NCBI GenBank assembly: GCA_004519485.1
Contig: CP038114.1
Location: 186,001 to 250,000 of the forward strand
DNA from: Nannochloropsis oceanica
Taxonomy: Eukaryota; Sar; Eustigmatophyceae; Eustigmatales; Monodopsidaceae
DNA: 64,000 nucleotides
Direction of reading: 5' to 3'
Within the stretch, counting starts at the first letter, position 1; each line of letters begins with the position of its first letter. The notes under the pieces were generated by a model that was given only the letters and a program-made list of their open reading frames with translations, was not told where the DNA came from and did no database searches. Positions 63,808 through 64,000 of this stretch are shown here, piece by piece. A program made the position numbers and the translations under genes.

Positions 63808-64000
63808 CCTCCTCACGTCTGCGAAAGTCTTCTCGCTCACTCGTCCCAAGGAACTTCTTCTGAAGCAGGCCAATGTGTTTGCATTCGTGCCAGGGCACGA
63901 ATTATTGAATGGCTCCACCAGAACGACGCCGACTTCGTTCTTGGCATGAAAGTCTTGGTTGAGCATGCCATGGACTCTAGTCCGTGCCTCGGTCGTGTAC
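63808..64000 (+). CDS. Possible exon of a gene cut by the right edge
   Basis: A forward frame is open from 63808 to the window end and includes IIEWLHQNDADFVLGMKVL and VEHAMDSSP, which look protein-like. The minus strand is also open here, so the coding sense is uncertain. An acceptor-like tctgaagcag ends at about 63868. The AT repeat 63756-63800 (ata/tat words) separates it from the deacetylase start at 63710. Confidence 0.25.

Overview
The window reads as nuclear DNA from a compact eukaryotic genome. I place it as a stramenopile, probably an ochrophyte alga and perhaps eustigmatophyte-like. That placement is inference. It rests on: spliced genes with GT/AG introns at roughly 3 kb per gene; a class-II trehalose-phosphate synthase/phosphatase fusion with an N-terminal starch-binding CBM20 domain; a plant-type sterol delta-7 reductase; a CEP70-family centrosome protein, which suggests a flagellate stage; and a bacterial-type deacetylase whose leader resembles a secondary-plastid signal peptide. 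No organellar, prokaryotic or CRISPR features were seen. Exon models were built by hand from splice signals and reading-frame continuity, and every model closes to a whole number of codons.

Layout. 0-5 kb: CEP70 homologue (+). 5.8-6.7 kb: ARFRP1-type small GTPase (+). 7.4-10.1 kb: GH37 trehalase (-), divergent from proteasome beta5 (10.6-11.4 kb, +). 11.8-14.0 kb: DCAF4-like WD protein (-). 14.8-16.7 kb: DHCR7/DWF5 (-), divergent from a P4-ATPase flippase (17.1-21.6 kb, +). 22.5-25.0 kb: CXC-domain (LIN54/tesmin) regulator (+). 25.6-27.6 kb: splicing factor SPF45 (-), divergent from a histidine acid phosphatase (28-29.8 kb, +). 30-31.1 kb: a fold-back duplication of an unknown coding fragment. 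32.0-33.7 kb: DOT1-like methyltransferase with an H1-like N-terminus (+). 33.7-38 kb: the longest gene-poor stretch, holding inverted partial copies of a dispersed repeat, minisatellites and purine tracts. 38.0-39.7 kb: CCT8 (+). 40.6-44.4 kb: CBM20-TPS-TPP (-), divergent from CWC25 (44.9-47.1 kb, +). 47.7-48.6 kb: glucose-6-phosphate 1-epimerase (+). 49.6-53.2 kb: a giant Ser-rich hypothetical protein (-). 53.8-55.3 kb: U1-70K (+). 55.6-58.1 kb: CDH1/FZR1 (+). 58.5-59.4 kb: a small two-helix membrane protein (+). 59.7-61.9 kb: COG6 (-). 62.6-63.7 kb: a deacetylase (-). Both edges carry short open frames that may belong to cut genes.

The genes are mostly unrelated housekeeping functions. Three encode spliceosome proteins (SPF45, CWC25, U1-70K), two concern trehalose (trehalase and a probably non-catalytic TPS), two act in Golgi traffic (ARFRP1, COG6), and two concern membrane lipids (DHCR7, flippase). 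The most interesting material is the degenerate active sites of the TPS-TPP protein, the fold-back and dispersed repeats at 30-37.5 kb, the H1-tailed DOT1, and introns that are in frame and free of stops.
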